In this document: one piece after another, positions 5,417 through 7,074 of the stretch
How the letters are laid out: every line of letters begins with the position of its first letter
Position numbering within the stretch: the stretch's first letter is position 1
Assembly (NCBI GenBank): GCA_024400895.1
Contig: JAKSMA010000128.1
Coordinates: 1 to 7,074, forward strand
Reading direction: 5' to 3'
DNA length: 7,074 nt
From: Muribaculaceae bacterium
Lineage (GTDB): Bacteria > Bacteroidota > Bacteroidia > Bacteroidales > Muribaculaceae
Notes under the pieces: model-generated
Seen by the model: the letters and a program-made list of their open reading frames with translations, nothing else
Database searches by the model: none
What the model was told of the DNA's origin: nothing
Translations under genes and position numbers: made by a program

Positions 5417-7027
5417 TTAAATGTTTTGTGGTATGTCGGCTATTGATTTAGAGTGATTTACTTTCTCTGCTATCAATTTTTTCTTGAGATGAATGCTGCG
5501 AGGTCTGTCGCAATTTGAGTACACCCAAATGATGGCATTAGGGAATTTGGAAAGTTCGAGACAGATGATATTGATTTCTTCTGCTTTCAACTTGAAGTCG
5601 CCTTGTTGTAATTTTTCCACAAGATTGTTGTAGCGAATGTTGATGTAGCGGTGCAGTCGCGAAAAGAATTCCTCATCAAACATTTCGTGGATTTTCTTAT
5701 TTTTCTCTGTGGATGTAGTTTTATAGTGATTTAGCAAATTGCCCATCACTTCAGAGTAGCATTCAAGGCTTGTATCGATCGACGAAATGATTTGCTCCAC
5801 TTGCTGCCCATTTTCCTCTCCTTTTTGCTTGAGAGCTTCAAGTTCTTCAAATGAAGTTGCCATGTTTTGTTTAAGCGAATTCACCTCCTGCTGCAACTTC
5901 TTAGCGAATTGCTTGTTGCGTCGGGATTTAAACACAAGGCACAAAATCATAATCAAGCCCACTGCACCCATGATAGCCATCCACTTCACACGCTGGCTAT
6001 TCAGTTTCTGCTCATGTTCCAAATCCACCTCGTTTTCTATGGCAATAATGCTGTTGTCGGTCAACATGGAATCAATGGAAGTGTTGATGGTGTCGCACTT
6101 CATAGTATATTCTTGAGAATGAGTGAAGTCGTTTGTTGCATTTGCTAAATCTGAAAGACACGAGAGCATTTGCAGAGAATCTGCTTGAGTTTGAGCGGGA
6201 GGAGCTTGATTCAGAATGATTTTTGCAGAATCTATTTCACGTAATTGTAAGTAAGATTGGCATGCAATATAGTATGCGTCGCTTTCTTTAAAATCAGAAG
6301 TAAAATTTCGTATAGATTTCTGCGCGAAATTTATAGATTTGGAGTATTCTTTTTTCAAATAGTAGACGTGTGCAAAATCGATATACTTTTTGAAAATCAT
6401 TGTAGAATCCCCAGAATTTTGAGCAATATGTATGCTCTTTTGTATATACTCAACGGCGTTATCTACATTTAGGGTGATATAGAGTTTGCCTAACTGATCG
6501 TAGCAAAATGGGAGATACTGATTTTCTATAGGGAAACTTTGAGCGGCAAGTTTCAAATGCTTTATCGCCTCTTGATGTTTGAGGGTGGATTTATAAATGC
6601 CGCTGATTCGGAAATGTATAAACCCTTTGTGGAAATTGTCGTGTTCAGGGCAAGCATATTGAGCCTCTTTGTAGCAGCGCATTGCGGCTTCATTATCGCC
6701 CAGCTCTTCCATTACACACCCTTTATACAGGAGGGAGCGCATACGGTGGTCGGGGTTGGCACCGTCGTGGTCGTAGTGGTTTACGGCAATGTTGATGGTG
6801 CTGTCGGAGGTGGCAGGACGATAGGCCTTATAGTGGGCGATGGTGGTGAGCAGCGCATGGTAGGCACGGTCGTCGTCGGTTGTGAGCGAGTCGGCAGCAT
6901 ATGCCGCCAGCAGCTCACAAGCGCTGTCGGGATTTTGCATAATAAGCGAATCGATGCCTACGAGCGACACACGGTCGGCATGCCTTCCGCACGAATTAAT
7001 CGCACAGGTAAGCACTAATAAAATCAA
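5417..7027 (-). CDS. TPR lipoprotein with one membrane span and a C-terminal HTH-like domain (probable sensor)
   Basis: About 536 aa. The start is short and lipoprotein-like (ILLVLTCAINSC, Cys 13). About five TPR-like helical repeats follow (roughly 97-125, 135-165, 172-203, 210-242, 249-272). One membrane span comes next (349-367, WMAIMGAVGLIMILCLVF), then basic KSRRNK, a coiled coil (370-410) and a C-terminal helical domain (450-525). The segment LKAEEINIICLELSKFPNAI with KKKLIAEKV (480-523) has the layout of the helix-turn-helix ending many Bacteroidota TPR regulators, but its recognition helix is not canonical. Predicted topology is periplasmic TPRs and cytoplasmic coiled coil plus HTH-like domain. 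This suggests an envelope signal passed to gene regulation; the ligand and DNA target are unknown. The start is doubtful: the frame begins at TTG, with no in-frame ATG until residue 30. The first 360 bases of the gene are far richer in G+C than the rest. Confidence 0.82.
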   Translation of the reverse strand: MILLVLTCAINSCGRHADRVSLVGIDSLIMQNPDSACELLAAYAADSLTTDDDRAYHALLTTIAHYKAYRPATSDSTINIAVNHYDHDGANPDHRMRSLLYKGCVMEELGDNEAAMRCYKEAQYACPEHDNFHKGFIHFRISGIYKSTLKHQEAIKHLKLAAQSFPIENQYLPFCYDQLGKLYITLNVDNAVEYIQKSIHIAQNSGDSTMIFKKYIDFAHVYYLKKEYSKSINFAQKSIRNFTSDFKESDAYYIACQSYLQLREIDSAKIILNQAPPAQTQADSLQMLSCLSDLANATNDFTHSQEYTMKCDTINTSIDSMLTDNSIIAIENEVDLEHEQKLNSQRVKWMAIMGAVGLIMILCLVFKSRRNKQFAKKLQQEVNSLKQNMATSFEELEALKQKGEENGQQVEQIISSIDTSLECYSEVMGNLLNHYKTTSTEKNKKIHEMFDEEFFSRLHRYINIRYNNLVEKLQQGDFKLKAEEINIICLELSKFPNAIIWVYSNCDRPRSIHLKKKLIAEKVNHSKSIADIPQNI

Positions 7028-7028
7028 T

Positions 7029-7064
7029 ATAGTATTTTCCGGTTACTCCTTTTTTTAATACTAT
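7029..7064 (-). promoter_or_regulatory. Hairpin presenting the TPR gene Shine-Dalgarno in its loop
   Basis: On the minus strand ATAGTATT (7064-7057) and AATACTAT (7036-7029) can form an 8-bp stem. Its 20-base loop contains AAAAAAAGGAGTAA, with AGGAG at 7050-7046. The 3' arm ends 1 base before the TTG at 7027. The distance from AGGAG to TTG is 18 bases in linear sequence, too long, but folding the stem would bring them close. An in-frame TAA at 7043-7045 limits how far upstream the gene can start. Confidence 0.4.
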
Positions 7065-7074
7065 CTCATACTGA

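Noticed and set aside
6539..7018. 159-aa open frame on the plus strand opposite the TPR gene
   Set aside because: It is the antisense of the G+C-rich part of the TPR gene and its translation is Val/Gly-rich low complexity (a run of six Val). The minus-strand reading has coherent helical repeats.

Overview
This window looks like chromosomal DNA of a Bacteroidota bacterium, most likely a Prevotella-type member of the Bacteroidales (the genus is an inference). Start codons mostly lack Shine-Dalgarno sequences and have A-rich upstream tracts. Candidate promoters fit the Bacteroidota TTG / TAnnTTTG pattern. Several proteins are lipoproteins with a lipobox ending in Ser-Cys, and one is a TPR-membrane-coiled-coil protein of a kind common in this phylum. 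No tRNA, rRNA, CRISPR array, transposase or phage gene is visible.

Left part (1-2754). A secreted protein gene, cut off by the window edge, is read leftwards from 140. Diverging from it is a compact rightward operon. It holds two half-length chromate-transporter (ChrA/CHR family) genes that overlap by 7 bases, then folC (folylpolyglutamate/dihydrofolate synthase) 6 bases later. The two ChrA halves probably form one transporter. folC is a housekeeping gene that appears to share their transcript.

Middle (2755-3184). folC (+) and a serpin gene (-) converge on a gene-free stretch. It contains a 338-bp element bounded by near-perfect 32/33-base inverted repeats. Inside the element are two oppositely oriented REP-like hairpins of 28 bases, which differ from each other by a stem-preserving C:G to T:A change. 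An intrinsic terminator for the serpin gene lies just outside the element. This is the most unusual DNA-level structure in the window.

Right part (3185-7074, all leftward). From upstream to downstream there is a TPR lipoprotein with one membrane span and a C-terminal helix-turn-helix-like domain (probable envelope-to-cytoplasm sensor), then about 540 bases without a gene, then a small beta-rich lipoprotein, then a serpin lipoprotein. The last two are 36 bases apart, have clearly related signal peptides and probably share a transcript, which suggests a cell-surface protease-inhibitor unit. The gene-free stretch holds a terminator-like hairpin, a nested palindrome and two candidate promoters.

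No gene here is clearly a new defence or metabolic system. The best leads are the inverted-repeat/REP element, the serpin plus small-lipoprotein pair, and the TPR sensor gene, which has an abrupt internal composition change and an unclear start codon.
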